The notes: generated by a model not told the origin, from the sequence alone. DNA of 64,000 nt from Streptomyces sp. NBC_01549 (GCF_026339955.1 NZ_JAPEPW010000001.1:3126501-3190500), one strand, 5' to 3'; positions 50,936 to 58,126 are shown, numbered from the stretch's first letter. Made by a program: numbers and translations.

Positions 50936-51048
50936 CTCCCCGCCTCCCTGAATCGGTGTTTTCGCTGATCAACGTGGGGGATGCGGGTTGGGGAGGGGGT
51001 TGGGGAGTTCTCCCCGCCTCCCCGCCGCGGGAGGGTGCGCCTCCCCGC
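50936..51048. repeat. CTCCCCGC repeats after traB, candidate clt
   Basis: The octamer CTCCCCGC occurs at 50936-50943, 51010-51017, 51018-51025 and 51041-51048, the last touching the traB stop. TraB translocases of Streptomyces plasmids recognise 8-bp repeats (TRS) in the clt locus, which usually sits at the traB 3' end. Confidence 0.5.
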
Positions 51049-53174
51049 TACTCGGAGGCGGAAGCGGAACCCTCGCGGTCGCGGTCGTCGAGGGCGCGGA
51101 CGACGTCGTCACGGCGGACGACCATGCGGCCGTGGGACTTGTACGCCTCCACCCCGTCGGCCTCCAGCACGCGCTTGAGGTCGCCGAAGGTCCAGCCCCC
51201 GTATGCGTCCTCGTTCAGGATCGCGAGCCGCTTGAGGACGTCCTGCGTGTACGAGCGATCCGCGTCGCCCATGACGTCGAAGACGTCCGCCAGCGGGTCA
51301 CGCTCCTCAGCGCGCTCGATGCTGTGGAGGGTGGTGACGCCGTCGCGCAGTGCCTTGGCGCGGGTGGTGATGGCCTTGGCTTCGTCGTCGTCGATGTAGT
51401 GCGTGCGCACGGTGAGGGAGGACTGGCCCTTGGGGATGGCGATCCCGTCGGAGGCGATGACCAGGGTTCCCTTGTCCAGTCCCTGGCGCAGCAGGTGCGG
51501 GGCGGCACCGCCGTTGACGGCCTTCTCCCCGAGCGCCATGACGGCCTGCGACTCGGTGCCCAGGGCGAGCGAGGCGCGGGTGTGGGCACCCTCGCGGACC
51601 AGCTTGGGGAGGTTCTGGTCGGTGGGGTCCTGCGTGCCCTGCCACATCAGCACGTCGACCGCACGGCCCTGGTTGTGGATCTTGCGGACGCCCATGAAGT
51701 ACCGGGACTTTGCCTTGGACCCGCCGTAGGGGCGCCTCTCGTCGTCCACGGCCGGGCACATGAACGCCACCTGCGCTTCGTCCACGATGCAGATCAGCGG
51801 GTCGAACACTGCCGACGGGTCCAGCCGTCGCGCCTCGATCCGGCGGTTCATCTCGTCGAGGGCGTCCTCAACCATCTCGGTCGCCTCGATCACGTGCTCA
51901 TCGGTCGGACCCTGGATCAGCACCGTGGCCAGGCCGTCGAACATGGCCCAGTCACCCACACCCTTCAGGTCGGCGATCCGGAACTCAACCCGCTTGTCCA
52001 GCGCGGCCCACAGCGCCAGCGCCCGAAGGGAGGCGGTCTTGCCCTGGTTGGACAGACCTGTGATGAGCAGGTGCCGCTGGTACAGGCTCAGGGAGGCCGC
52101 GTCGCCGCGCAGGTCCTGTCCCCAGGGGGCGCGGCCCTTGGCGTAGTCGGCGGTCATCGTCTCGTCCGTGACCAGCGGGGACGGGCCGATCGGTTCGTCC
52201 AGCGCCCCGGAGTCGGCCACCCACAGCCGCACCGTACGCGCCGCGGTCGGGATGGTGATGAACACCTCGTGCTCGTGTCGGGCGAGGTTCTCGGCAAGCT
52301 TCCTGCGGCGCTGCTGCACCTCGACCGTGGACACCCCTGACGGGAGCGTGACGTCGACCTCCACACCGCATCCGGCGATCACGATCGGGGACAGCATGGA
52401 CGCGCCGGCGTCGCCCATCTCTTTGATGGCGTTGCGCAGTGCAGGCACCCCGAGGTCGCGCAGGGCCTTGACGACGATCGACGGGGTGATCGGCTCGCCC
52501 TCACTGGATCGGACGTTGGCGGGCAGGGCCCACTGGGGTGCGGCTTGCTGCTTGCTGCCGACGGTCCACAGGGCGAGCAGGGCGAGGAACGGGCCGATCG
52601 TGAGGGCCGGACCCCATACGACCTGCACGATCCGGATCAGCAGGGCGATGAAGTCGATGGTCGCCCGGAGCGGTGTGATGACGTCGGTGACGTCGTGGTT
52701 GTTGATGGCCATCACGACCCCGAGCGCGACCAGCACCCCGATGCTCACCCCGGTGCCGACCGCAACGCCCTTGGCGGCCTCTACGGGCGAGTGGAGCAGG
52801 TCCATACGGCGGTGGTGGCGGGCGGCGCGGAAGCGCTGCAACCGCTCCTCCCACTCCTCGGCCGCTTCCAGGTTCCCCGCGGCTTCCGCCGTACGGATCA
52901 TGCGCTCGTAGCGGGCCCCGGTCTTGCCGTCCCAGGTACGGCGGGCCACGATCCGGCCCCCGTTGAACGTGTAGAGGCTGTGCCGTGCCACCGCGCGGGC
53001 GGTTGTCATGGTGGTCTCGTGCGTGACCGCGGTCTTTACAGCGCGGCCAGAGCGCACCCACAGCGGCACCGGGGCCGCCGGCGAGGCGTCGGGCACGACG
53101 GTCAGCACCGTGGGCGCCGCGTCGTCGGTCGGAGGATCGGTGGGCTTGTGGAGGTGAACGACGTTCTCAGACAT
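51048..53174 (-). CDS. traB: TraB/TraSA-type FtsK-SpoIIIE DNA translocase
   Basis: Conjugative DNA pump of 708 residues that moves double-stranded DNA between mycelial compartments. Membrane helices lie near 140-160 (GVSIGVLVALGVVMAI) and 175-215. The motor domain has Walker A GLSNQGKTAS (about 370) and Walker B LICIVDEAQ (about 460), then GVRKIHNQGRAVDVLMWQGTQ. The C-terminal winged helix (YTQDVLKRLAIL, FGDLKRVLEADG) would read the 8-bp transfer repeats. A single protein of this kind suffices for transfer in Streptomyces plasmids. Confidence 0.93.
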   Translation of the reverse strand: MSENVVHLHKPTDPPTDDAAPTVLTVVPDASPAAPVPLWVRSGRAVKTAVTHETTMTTARAVARHSLYTFNGGRIVARRTWDGKTGARYERMIRTAEAAGNLEAAEEWEERLQRFRAARHHRRMDLLHSPVEAAKGVAVGTGVSIGVLVALGVVMAINNHDVTDVITPLRATIDFIALLIRIVQVVWGPALTIGPFLALLALWTVGSKQQAAPQWALPANVRSSEGEPITPSIVVKALRDLGVPALRNAIKEMGDAGASMLSPIVIAGCGVEVDVTLPSGVSTVEVQQRRRKLAENLARHEHEVFITIPTAARTVRLWVADSGALDEPIGPSPLVTDETMTADYAKGRAPWGQDLRGDAASLSLYQRHLLITGLSNQGKTASLRALALWAALDKRVEFRIADLKGVGDWAMFDGLATVLIQGPTDEHVIEATEMVEDALDEMNRRIEARRLDPSAVFDPLICIVDEAQVAFMCPAVDDERRPYGGSKAKSRYFMGVRKIHNQGRAVDVLMWQGTQDPTDQNLPKLVREGAHTRASLALGTESQAVMALGEKAVNGGAAPHLLRQGLDKGTLVIASDGIAIPKGQSSLTVRTHYIDDDEAKAITTRAKALRDGVTTLHSIERAEERDPLADVFDVMGDADRSYTQDVLKRLAILNEDAYGGWTFGDLKRVLEADGVEAYKSHGRMVVRRDDVVRALDDRDREGSASASE

Positions 53175-53281
53175 GCTGAGGGTGCTCCTGTCTGCCCTTT
53201 CGAGGGCGGGAGTTGTGGAGGGCGCCGGGGTGGCCGTGTCCGTGGCAGGTGGCGGTCACCCCGGCGGGTGGTGCGGGCTGG

Positions 53282-53599
53282 TCAGAACCAGCCGGAAGAC
53301 TTCTTGGCGGCCTTGGCGCGGGCAGCCTCGGTGATGAGGCGCTGGCGCTCGCCGTGCAGGGCGGTCAGTTCCGCGTTCAGCCGCATCTCAGCCGCCGAAC
53401 CCGTGCTGTCCATCTGCTCCTCGGCACGGCCCGTGCTGCGGCCGCGGGCGGCCCGGTAGGCGCCGCCGGCCAGCGAGCGCGCCATGGCGCGCCGCTCCGA
53501 GCCGTTCAGCGGCCACCACTCGCCCCGGCGGACGGCTTCCAGCTTCTTCATCGTCTGCCGGATCTCGCGGTCCAGACGGCGGGTGTCGGGCTTCCCCAT
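53282..53599 (-). CDS. AICE helical protein, unknown
   Basis: Protein of 105 residues, basic and largely helical (RRLDREIRQTMKKLEAVRRG ... LNAELTALHGERQRLI), likely a short coiled coil. ATG 53597-53599 with GGGAG six bases upstream. It is downstream of the small gene at 53602 with 2 bp between, so they are co-transcribed. No family recognised. Confidence 0.7.
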   Translation of the reverse strand: MGKPDTRRLDREIRQTMKKLEAVRRGEWWPLNGSERRAMARSLAGGAYRAARGRSTGRAEEQMDSTGSAAEMRLNAELTALHGERQRLITEAARAKAAKKSSGWF

Positions 53600-53601
53600 G
53601 G

Positions 53602-53835
53602 TCAACTCCCCTTCGGCGAGGTGTGGTGGGCGGGCAGGAGGGCGATGTCGGCGAGGCGACCGGTGCAGCCGCGGGCGTCCAGCCAGGCGCCGATGTCGCG
53701 CAGGGCCCGGGCGCGGCAGTAGCCGTGCGGGCCGGTGACGGTGCCGGAGGCGAACGCGCGGCCCTGGCCGCGTACGGTCACCCAGCCGTGCCAGGAGTAG
53801 GCGACGGCGGGCGGGGTGGTGTTGGTGCTGGTCAC
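53602..53835 (-). CDS. Small AICE protein, unknown
   Basis: Protein of 77 residues with Trp/Gly-rich beta-like start (YSWHGWVTVRGQGRAFASG) and two Cys in the middle and end (GYCRARALRDIG, ARGCTGRLAD). The GTG at 53833-53835 follows AGGAG with seven bases between; no ATG is available. It belongs to the transfer-operon run and was not recognised. Confidence 0.68.
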   Translation of the reverse strand: MTSTNTTPPAVAYSWHGWVTVRGQGRAFASGTVTGPHGYCRARALRDIGAWLDARGCTGRLADIALLPAHHTSPKGS

Positions 53836-53864
53836 AGCGGAACTCCTGGGTCTGGTCGACGTGT

Positions 53865-54248
53865 TCAGGCGGCGCGCTGTTCGTCGTCGGGGTAGGCGCA
53901 AGGCACGCACATGCCGAGCGAGGTGGGGATGACGTATCCGGCGTCCGTGCGGCACTTCGGACAGGTGCGGCGCGCCAGGTTGGCCTTGGCGAGCGCTGCC
54001 CACCTCGCCGGGGTCATGGGCCGGACGGGCTTGGCGCGGTCGATGCGGTAGAGGTAGGCGGTCAGCGGGCCGCGCCGGTAGCGCGGGCGCAGGACCTGCG
54101 CGGCTATCTGCTGACCGCCGGGGCGTAAGCCCTGGGCGCGGAGTTGGCGGCGGGTGGCGAGCCCCTTGGGGGCGTAGCGCCAGGGGTAGGTGGGGATGCC
54201 GAACTGACTGCCGGAAGGGTCGTAGCACTTGCCGAACGACCCGCCCAT
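53865..54248 (-). CDS. RRQRL-motif zinc-binding protein
   Basis: Protein of 127 residues of the RRQRL-motif family found on actinomycete AICEs. The motif appears as LATRRQLRAQGLRPGGQ (about 30-46). A C-terminal zinc ribbon has CPKCRTDAG and MCVPCAYPD (four Cys). The start overlaps the stop of the upstream DUF2637 gene (TGATG). Its function is unknown; the zinc ribbon and basic motif suggest nucleic-acid binding. Confidence 0.85.
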   Translation of the reverse strand: MGGSFGKCYDPSGSQFGIPTYPWRYAPKGLATRRQLRAQGLRPGGQQIAAQVLRPRYRRGPLTAYLYRIDRAKPVRPMTPARWAALAKANLARRTCPKCRTDAGYVIPTSLGMCVPCAYPDDEQRAA

Positions 54249-55144
54249 CAGACGGCCGTGGTGGCGCCGTCGCGTTCAGCTCGGAGGGTCTCGCGCAGGA
54301 TCCGGGCGTTCTTCGGCGAGGTGTGCACCGCGAGGCGGATCCCCTCGGCTGTGAGTTTCGCGTCCGGCCAGTCGGCGGTCACCGTGCGGGCTTCGGCGAG
54401 CAGTTGGTCCGGCGTGCGCTTCGGCCGCGGCGATCGGGCTGCCTCGGGAACCCGACCCGTCGCCCGGCGGGGGCGGGTCGACTCGGCCGCGGCCACCGTG
54501 TGCCGCTCGATCGCGGGGGCGGGAGTCGGGGCGACGGTGGTGGGGACGGGCTTGAGGGGGAGAGTCGACTTCACGAACTCCACGGCCACCGGATCGGGCA
54601 TCCGCACCGGAGCGACCACCACAGGTGCGGGGGTCGATTCCGCGAGGTCAGCGGTAGACCGATTGCTCATGGTCTCGGTCGATTCCTCCCTATTGGTGCC
54701 CGGGGTGGGGATCGGGGCGGGGCGGTGGTGCAGCACCTTCGCGACCAGATCGGATCCGAAGTAGATCGACCCGACCGGAAGAGAGGTAGCCAGCAGCACG
54801 AGCGCCCAGTTCGCCGGATCCCAGTTCGCGAGTCGGCCCCAGTCGACCGTCTGGCCGTGCAGCTCGGGAACGAGCCCGTGGACGTAGTTGAGGACCAGTG
54901 AGGCGAGCGTGTAGGTGCCCAGCACCCTCAGCGCGAACGTCCGGTCCCGTCCGGCCAGAACGAGCGTGGCGACGAGGGCGAGGGCCATGAGGCCGTCGAC
55001 CACGAACGGGTAGAGCGTCGCGGCGGTGTGGTCCGCGCCGATGGCGTTGGCGATGTCCCGCAACGCGTTCCACGAGACGCGGAACGCCATCGCGACGACC
55101 GCGACCAGCGCCGTCACCAGCAGGATCCTGCCCGTGCGGTTCAT
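54248..55144 (-). CDS. DUF2637 membrane protein (Spd-type) with DNA-binding-like tail
   Basis: Protein of 298 residues. Four membrane helices in the first 140 residues (LLVTALVAVVAMAFRVSW, LYPFVVDGLMALALVATLVLA, GTYTLASLVLNYVHG, ALVLLATSLPVGSIYF) form the DUF2637 domain typical of Streptomyces plasmid spread proteins. A Pro/Thr-rich linker leads to a C-terminal helical module (LLAEARTVTADWPDAKLTAE...RLAVHTSPKNARILRETL) that resembles a helix-turn-helix. It overlaps both neighbours by a few bases, so the block is translationally coupled. Confidence 0.85.
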   Translation of the reverse strand: MNRTGRILLVTALVAVVAMAFRVSWNALRDIANAIGADHTAATLYPFVVDGLMALALVATLVLAGRDRTFALRVLGTYTLASLVLNYVHGLVPELHGQTVDWGRLANWDPANWALVLLATSLPVGSIYFGSDLVAKVLHHRPAPIPTPGTNREESTETMSNRSTADLAESTPAPVVVAPVRMPDPVAVEFVKSTLPLKPVPTTVAPTPAPAIERHTVAAAESTRPRRATGRVPEAARSPRPKRTPDQLLAEARTVTADWPDAKLTAEGIRLAVHTSPKNARILRETLRAERDGATTAV

Positions 55145-55584
55145 GCCGCACCCCCGAGGGCGAGCAGGGCCGCGAGGATGAGCAGGGCGCCGCCCGCGCG
55201 GGTCAGATGGACTGCCCGGCGCAGGTTGGTGAACTTGGCGACGGCGATCCGGGACAGACCTGCGATGTCCGCGGCCGGGTCGCCGGCGAGGGTGGTGCGG
55301 ATCTCCTCGGCCGTGAGCGTCGCCCACAGCGGGAACCCGCGGCCACCACCGAGGTTCGGCCGGACCGCCCGCAGCAGCAGGTCAGCCGCGGCGACCAGCA
55401 GGCCCATCCCGAGCCCTCCCACGACGTACGCGGGAACGGTCAGCGGGACGTCCTTGGCGACGGTCCACGTGCCGGCGAGCACGGCGCCGACGAACGCCAG
55501 TAACAGACCGGTCTTGGTGTCGGTCCGCGCGATTTCCGCCTTCACCTCCGCGTGCGCGGTGGCGAGCGTCTGAGGGGTGCTCAC
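55141..55584 (-). CDS. PycTM-like (Pycsar effector family) membrane protein
   Basis: Protein of 147 residues with two membrane segments after a helical N-terminus (TGLLLAFVGAVLAGTWTV and VPAYVVGGLGMGLLVAAADLLL) and a third hydrophobic stretch at the C-terminus (GGALLILAALLALGG). The start AEVKAEIARTDTKTGLLL is the pattern of the Pycsar effector transmembrane (PycTM) family, whose anti-phage members depolarise the membrane on binding cCMP or cUMP. No cyclase gene is nearby, so here it may serve transfer or spreading instead. GTG start overlaps the DUF6284 stop. Confidence 0.75.
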   Translation of the reverse strand: MSTPQTLATAHAEVKAEIARTDTKTGLLLAFVGAVLAGTWTVAKDVPLTVPAYVVGGLGMGLLVAAADLLLRAVRPNLGGGRGFPLWATLTAEEIRTTLAGDPAADIAGLSRIAVAKFTNLRRAVHLTRAGGALLILAALLALGGAA

Positions 55585-55847
55585 GCGCCCACCCCCGGAA
55601 CCAGCGGCGCGACCTGGTTGGCGAGCACCAGCCGCATGGCCAGCGCCACGCTGCGGGCCCGGCGGATGCGGCGGGTGTCCAGCTCGGTGGGGGTGCGGTC
55701 CAGGGCGATGATCTGCGCGTCCAGCAGGTCGATGTCCGCCTCGATGGCGGGCATCTCACGGTCGATCGCGTCCAGCTCCGCGGCCGTCGGCTCCATGAAG
55801 TCGGCGAACGCGGTAACAGCCTCTTGAACAGTGACGATGTGATTCAT
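55581..55847 (-). CDS. DUF6284-like protein, first gene of the AICE transfer run
   Basis: Protein of 88 residues, acidic and helical (FMEPTAAELDAIDREMPAIE... LLDAQIIALDRTPTELDTRR). It fits the DUF6284 family that accompanies Spd-type genes in Streptomyces, as I recall it. The ATG at 55845-55847 follows GAGG-containing sequence. It is the promoter-proximal gene of the long minus-strand operon reaching toward traB, with a strong hairpin in its leader. Confidence 0.78.
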   Translation of the reverse strand: MNHIVTVQEAVTAFADFMEPTAAELDAIDREMPAIEADIDLLDAQIIALDRTPTELDTRRIRRARSVALAMRLVLANQVAPLVPGVGA

Positions 55848-55871
55848 TGGGTCGTGTTCCTCTCAGCGTGG

Positions 55872-55921
55872 AACGGCCCGAACGCGGCTCCCGGGGTGCC
55901 ACCCGGGAGCCGCTCGCCGTT
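55872..55921 (-). promoter_or_regulatory. Leader hairpin of the transfer operon
   Basis: Perfect 12-bp stem GCGGCTCCCGGG / CCCGGGAGCCGC (55884-55895 with 55902-55913, six-base loop), extended by AACGGC / GCCGTT (55872-55877 with 55916-55921). It lies 24 bp upstream of the first gene of the minus-strand operon, in its leader, and could attenuate transcription or occlude the ribosome. Confidence 0.6.
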
Positions 55922-56331
55922 GAAGTCGGAAGATCCGGCTCCCCTCAACCCCGCCCGTACGACCACCAGGGCCGGACGGGCGGAGGAGGCAACCGGCCGC
56001 CGCATCGAGCGCGGCGGAGCGATCTAGGTCAAGAAGGTGCGCGGCCCTGAGCCGCGCCGGACACCTTTTGCGGGAGGTGACAGCCCGTACTGCGCGATAT
56101 GGATCTGTGCCTCAGTCCCGCTCTTCCGAGGAATCGCATCTCGGTCTCTTCGCGTGGCGTGTGTGCCCTTGGGCAGATCCGTTCTTTTGAGTCGGTGCGT
56201 GTCCCTGACGGGAGGTGACCGACTGGTCTCCGCTCACCTCGGCCGGCATGGTCACGGCCGTCACGTCTGTGGCGGATCACGCTGTGGAGTTGTCGGAGCA
56301 GCCCAAAGAAGGCCCCTCCAGTCGCTCCGCT

Positions 56332-56341
56332 GAACTAGTTC
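56332..56341. promoter_or_regulatory. Operator 1, GAACTAGTTC
   Basis: Perfect 10-bp palindrome, first of three in the AICE control region; 58 bp from the next copy. Confidence 0.7.
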
Positions 56342-56389
56342 TGCGGTGCGCTGTGATGATTAAGGCACGCTCCGGAGCGGCCGTCAATA

Positions 56390-56399
56390 GAACTAGTTC
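56390..56399. promoter_or_regulatory. Operator 2, GAACTAGTTC
   Basis: Perfect 10-bp palindrome, identical to operator 1; context AGAACTAGTTCA. Confidence 0.7.
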
Positions 56400-56453
56400 A
56401 GAGACTCTGAAGATCGTTCGAGCGGTTGCGAAGTGATCCCGGCTATCCTTGTA

Positions 56454-56463
56454 GGACTAGTTC
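56454..56463. promoter_or_regulatory. Operator 3, GGACTAGTTC, at the gntR promoter
   Basis: One mismatch from the other two. It follows a possible -10 (TATCCT, 56444-56449) and lies 42 bp before the gntR start, so binding there would shut off the repressor's own gene. Confidence 0.65.
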
Positions 56464-56505
56464 TGCAACACTGGGGTCGCGAGTCACACACCAAGGGAGT
56501 CAGGC

Positions 56506-57282
56506 GTGGAAGAGATCAAGGTTCCGAAGATCCAGCGGGTCGCCGCTGAGCTTCGGGCGAAGATCCTGGAGGGGGTGTATCCCCCGGGTTCTGCGCTGCC
56601 CAAGGTTCGGGAGCTTCAGGAGTCCGAAGGTGTCGCCTACCAAACCGCGCGCGACGTGTACCGGGTGCTGGAAGACGAGGGCCTGATCATCTCGCGCAGG
56701 GGTGAAGGCACGTTCGTCTCTCCGATCCTCGGCAAGATTCACCGGGACGGGACTGGCCGCTACATCAAGTCGGCTCGGGAAGAAGCCGGCGCGCGAGGCG
56801 CGTTCGCGGCGGAGATTGCCAGGCTCGGGATGACGTCGAGCGCGTCAACCGTCATCAGTCGGGAGCGGCCACCGAAGCGAGTCGCCCAGATCCTGGGCAT
56901 CCATCACGCCGCAAAGGCACTTGTCCGAGCACGGGTCATGCGTGCTGATGCCACCGTCGTGCAGGTGGCTACCTCGTACTTCCCTGGTGACGTGGCGTTC
57001 GATACGCAACTTGAGCAGCAGGACACCGGGGACGGCGGTAGCAAGTCTCGTCTTGCTGAGCTTGGGTACCAGCAGACCCGTATCCGGGAGTCCGTGGATG
57101 TACGGCCTCCGAGCAAGGAAGAAGCCGAGTCGCTTGGCGTCTCAGCCGACAGGCTGGTCTACGAGATCACCCATGTCGGCCTGACCGAGAGCGGCAGGGC
57201 CGTGGAAGTCTGCGTCCACGTCATGCCCATCACCCTCTGGTCGCTCAGCTATGAGTGGCCCATTGACCAGCCCGCCGTCTGA
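56506..57282 (+). CDS. GntR/HutC-type AICE repressor (KorSA-like)
   Basis: Transcriptional regulator of 258 residues: GntR winged helix (about 5-70; GSALPKVRELQESEGVAYQT, RDVYRVLEDEGLIISRRG) and a UTRA effector domain (about 85-250). Similar proteins (KorSA of pSAM2) repress AICE activation and transfer genes. Three GAACTAGTTC palindromes upstream are the obvious targets, and the nearest one implies autoregulation. A stand-alone UTRA paralogue follows 14 bp downstream in the same operon. Confidence 0.9.
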   Translation: MEEIKVPKIQRVAAELRAKILEGVYPPGSALPKVRELQESEGVAYQTARDVYRVLEDEGLIISRRGEGTFVSPILGKIHRDGTGRYIKSAREEAGARGAFAAEIARLGMTSSASTVISRERPPKRVAQILGIHHAAKALVRARVMRADATVVQVATSYFPGDVAFDTQLEQQDTGDGGSKSRLAELGYQQTRIRESVDVRPPSKEEAESLGVSADRLVYEITHVGLTESGRAVEVCVHVMPITLWSLSYEWPIDQPAV

Positions 57283-57296
57283 GAGGAAAGACCGAA

Positions 57297-57845
57297 GTGA
57301 GCAGCAACACCGCCATCGTCCGCGATGCCACGGAGCGCTACCGCACGGCGCGTCGCGAGGCCGGCGAAAGCCGTGGGGCTTTCGAGACCGAGATCAAGCG
57401 ACTCGGGGGGGCTCCCCGCGTGGAAACCGCGATCCGTCGCGACACCGCGCCCTCTCAGGTCGCCGAACTTCTCGGTATCGCGAGCGCTGACCAGACCGTG
57501 ATCCGTGCCAGGCACATGTACGACGGTGACCGCTTGGTCCAGCTTGCCGACTCGTACGTCCCCGTGGACGTGGCAGAGGCCGCAAGCATTGAGAGTCCTG
57601 ACCCGGGTCTCGGCGGCATCATCAGCCGGATGCGCGACGCGGGATTCGAGCAGACCGAAGCGATTGAGGAGATCACGCTGTACGCGGCGACCTCGGTCGA
57701 AGCAGAGGCATTCGGAGTCGAGGTCGGCAGCAACCTGCTTCAGATCACGCACACCGGTTACACGAAGACCGGTCGCGCCGTTGAGGTCACCGTCCACCGT
57801 CCCAGCCCCGGTTGGGTTCTGCGCTACAGCCCGCCCATCAGCTGA
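57297..57845 (+). CDS. Stand-alone UTRA-domain protein, paralogue of the GntR regulator
   Basis: Protein of 182 residues that aligns along its whole length with the UTRA part of the preceding repressor but has no DNA-binding domain. Matching segments: RYRTARREAGESRGAFETEI versus RYIKSAREEAGARGAFAAEI; VAELLGIASADQTVIRARHM versus VAQILGIHHAAKALVRARVM; ITHTGYTKTGRAVEVTVH versus ITHVGLTESGRAVEVCVH. The GTG follows GAGAGGAAAG. UTRA domains dimerise and bind small ligands, so it could form heterodimers with the repressor and weaken its DNA binding, or titrate its ligand. Function is inference. Confidence 0.85.
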   Translation: MSSNTAIVRDATERYRTARREAGESRGAFETEIKRLGGAPRVETAIRRDTAPSQVAELLGIASADQTVIRARHMYDGDRLVQLADSYVPVDVAEAASIESPDPGLGGIISRMRDAGFEQTEAIEEITLYAATSVEAEAFGVEVGSNLLQITHTGYTKTGRAVEVTVHRPSPGWVLRYSPPIS

Positions 57846-57857
57846 TTCAGGGCATAC

Positions 57858-57888
57858 CGACGGCCCGCACCAATGGTGCGGGCCGTCG
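57858..57888 (+). terminator. Terminator after the gntR-UTRA operon
   Basis: CGACGGCCCGCACC (57858-57871) pairs perfectly with GGTGCGGGCCGTCG (57875-57888) across an AAT loop, 12 bp after the stop. Confidence 0.88.
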
Positions 57889-57915
57889 CCGTTCCTGCGC
57901 CGCTGTTGGCTCTGC

Positions 57916-57938
57916 TGACATCAACGGCTGACATCAAC
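57916..57938 (+). repeat. Candidate integrase arm sites, right (2 x TGACATCAAC)
   Basis: TGACATCAAC at 57916-57925 and 57929-57938, 13-bp period, 106 bp inside attR; same sequence, period and orientation as the left pair. Confidence 0.7.
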
Positions 57939-58043
57939 AGCCACGTACACCGGTGCACATCCACGGACCCATGCCCGTCGGTTCGGCCGGATCACAGCCA
58001 CGGATGGACTGGTCCGCGGAACGCGCATCGGGAGTGAACGCGC

Positions 58044-58090
58044 CTACGGATCAGAAGGTTGCAGGTTCGAATCCTGCCGAGTGCACACAG
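58044..58090 (+). repeat. attR, 47-bp core
   Basis: Exact copy of the 3' half of tRNA-Arg from the anticodon loop plus five bases (45584-45630). The tRNA's original terminator follows directly. Confidence 0.95.
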
Positions 58091-58093
58091 GTG

Positions 58094-58126
58094 AAAGCCC
58101 CGTTCCGGTCACCGGAGCGGGGCTTT
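58094..58126 (+). terminator. Original tRNA-Arg terminator, displaced by the AICE
   Basis: AAAGCCCCGTTCCGGT (58094-58109) pairs with ACCGGAGCGGGGCTTT (58111-58126), one G-U pair, followed by TT. It begins four bases after attR, where the tRNA terminator would be without the element. Confidence 0.85.

Larger units (their letters stand above)
55848..56505. other. AICE control region between divergent operons
   Basis: A 658-bp region between the minus-strand transfer operon and the plus-strand gntR gene. It holds a strong leader hairpin (55872-55921), a second imperfect hairpin near 56030-56070, and three GAACTAGTTC operators (56332, 56390, 56454). A 73-codon frame at 56215-56436 runs across two operators and has no convincing start, so it is not called. 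Confidence 0.65.
45584..58090. mobile_element. AICE (integrative and conjugative element), 12.46 kb, in tRNA-Arg
   Basis: Element bounded by 47-bp direct repeats with tRNA-Arg at the left end. Gene set: int and xis next to attL, a P4-type helicase and Prim-Pol for replication, a TraB/FtsK translocase for double-stranded DNA transfer, Spd-type membrane proteins, and a GntR-type repressor with operators. This is the defining make-up of actinomycete AICEs such as pSAM2, although the Rep here is of the Prim-Pol/helicase kind rather than RepSA. All core genes look intact, so excision and transfer may still occur. Distance from core to core is 12460 bp. Confidence 0.93.

Noticed and set aside
56215..56436. 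73-codon frame in the AICE control region
   Set aside because: It crosses two operators and the gntR promoter, its GTG start is fused to the ribosome-site-like sequence and it matches nothing known.
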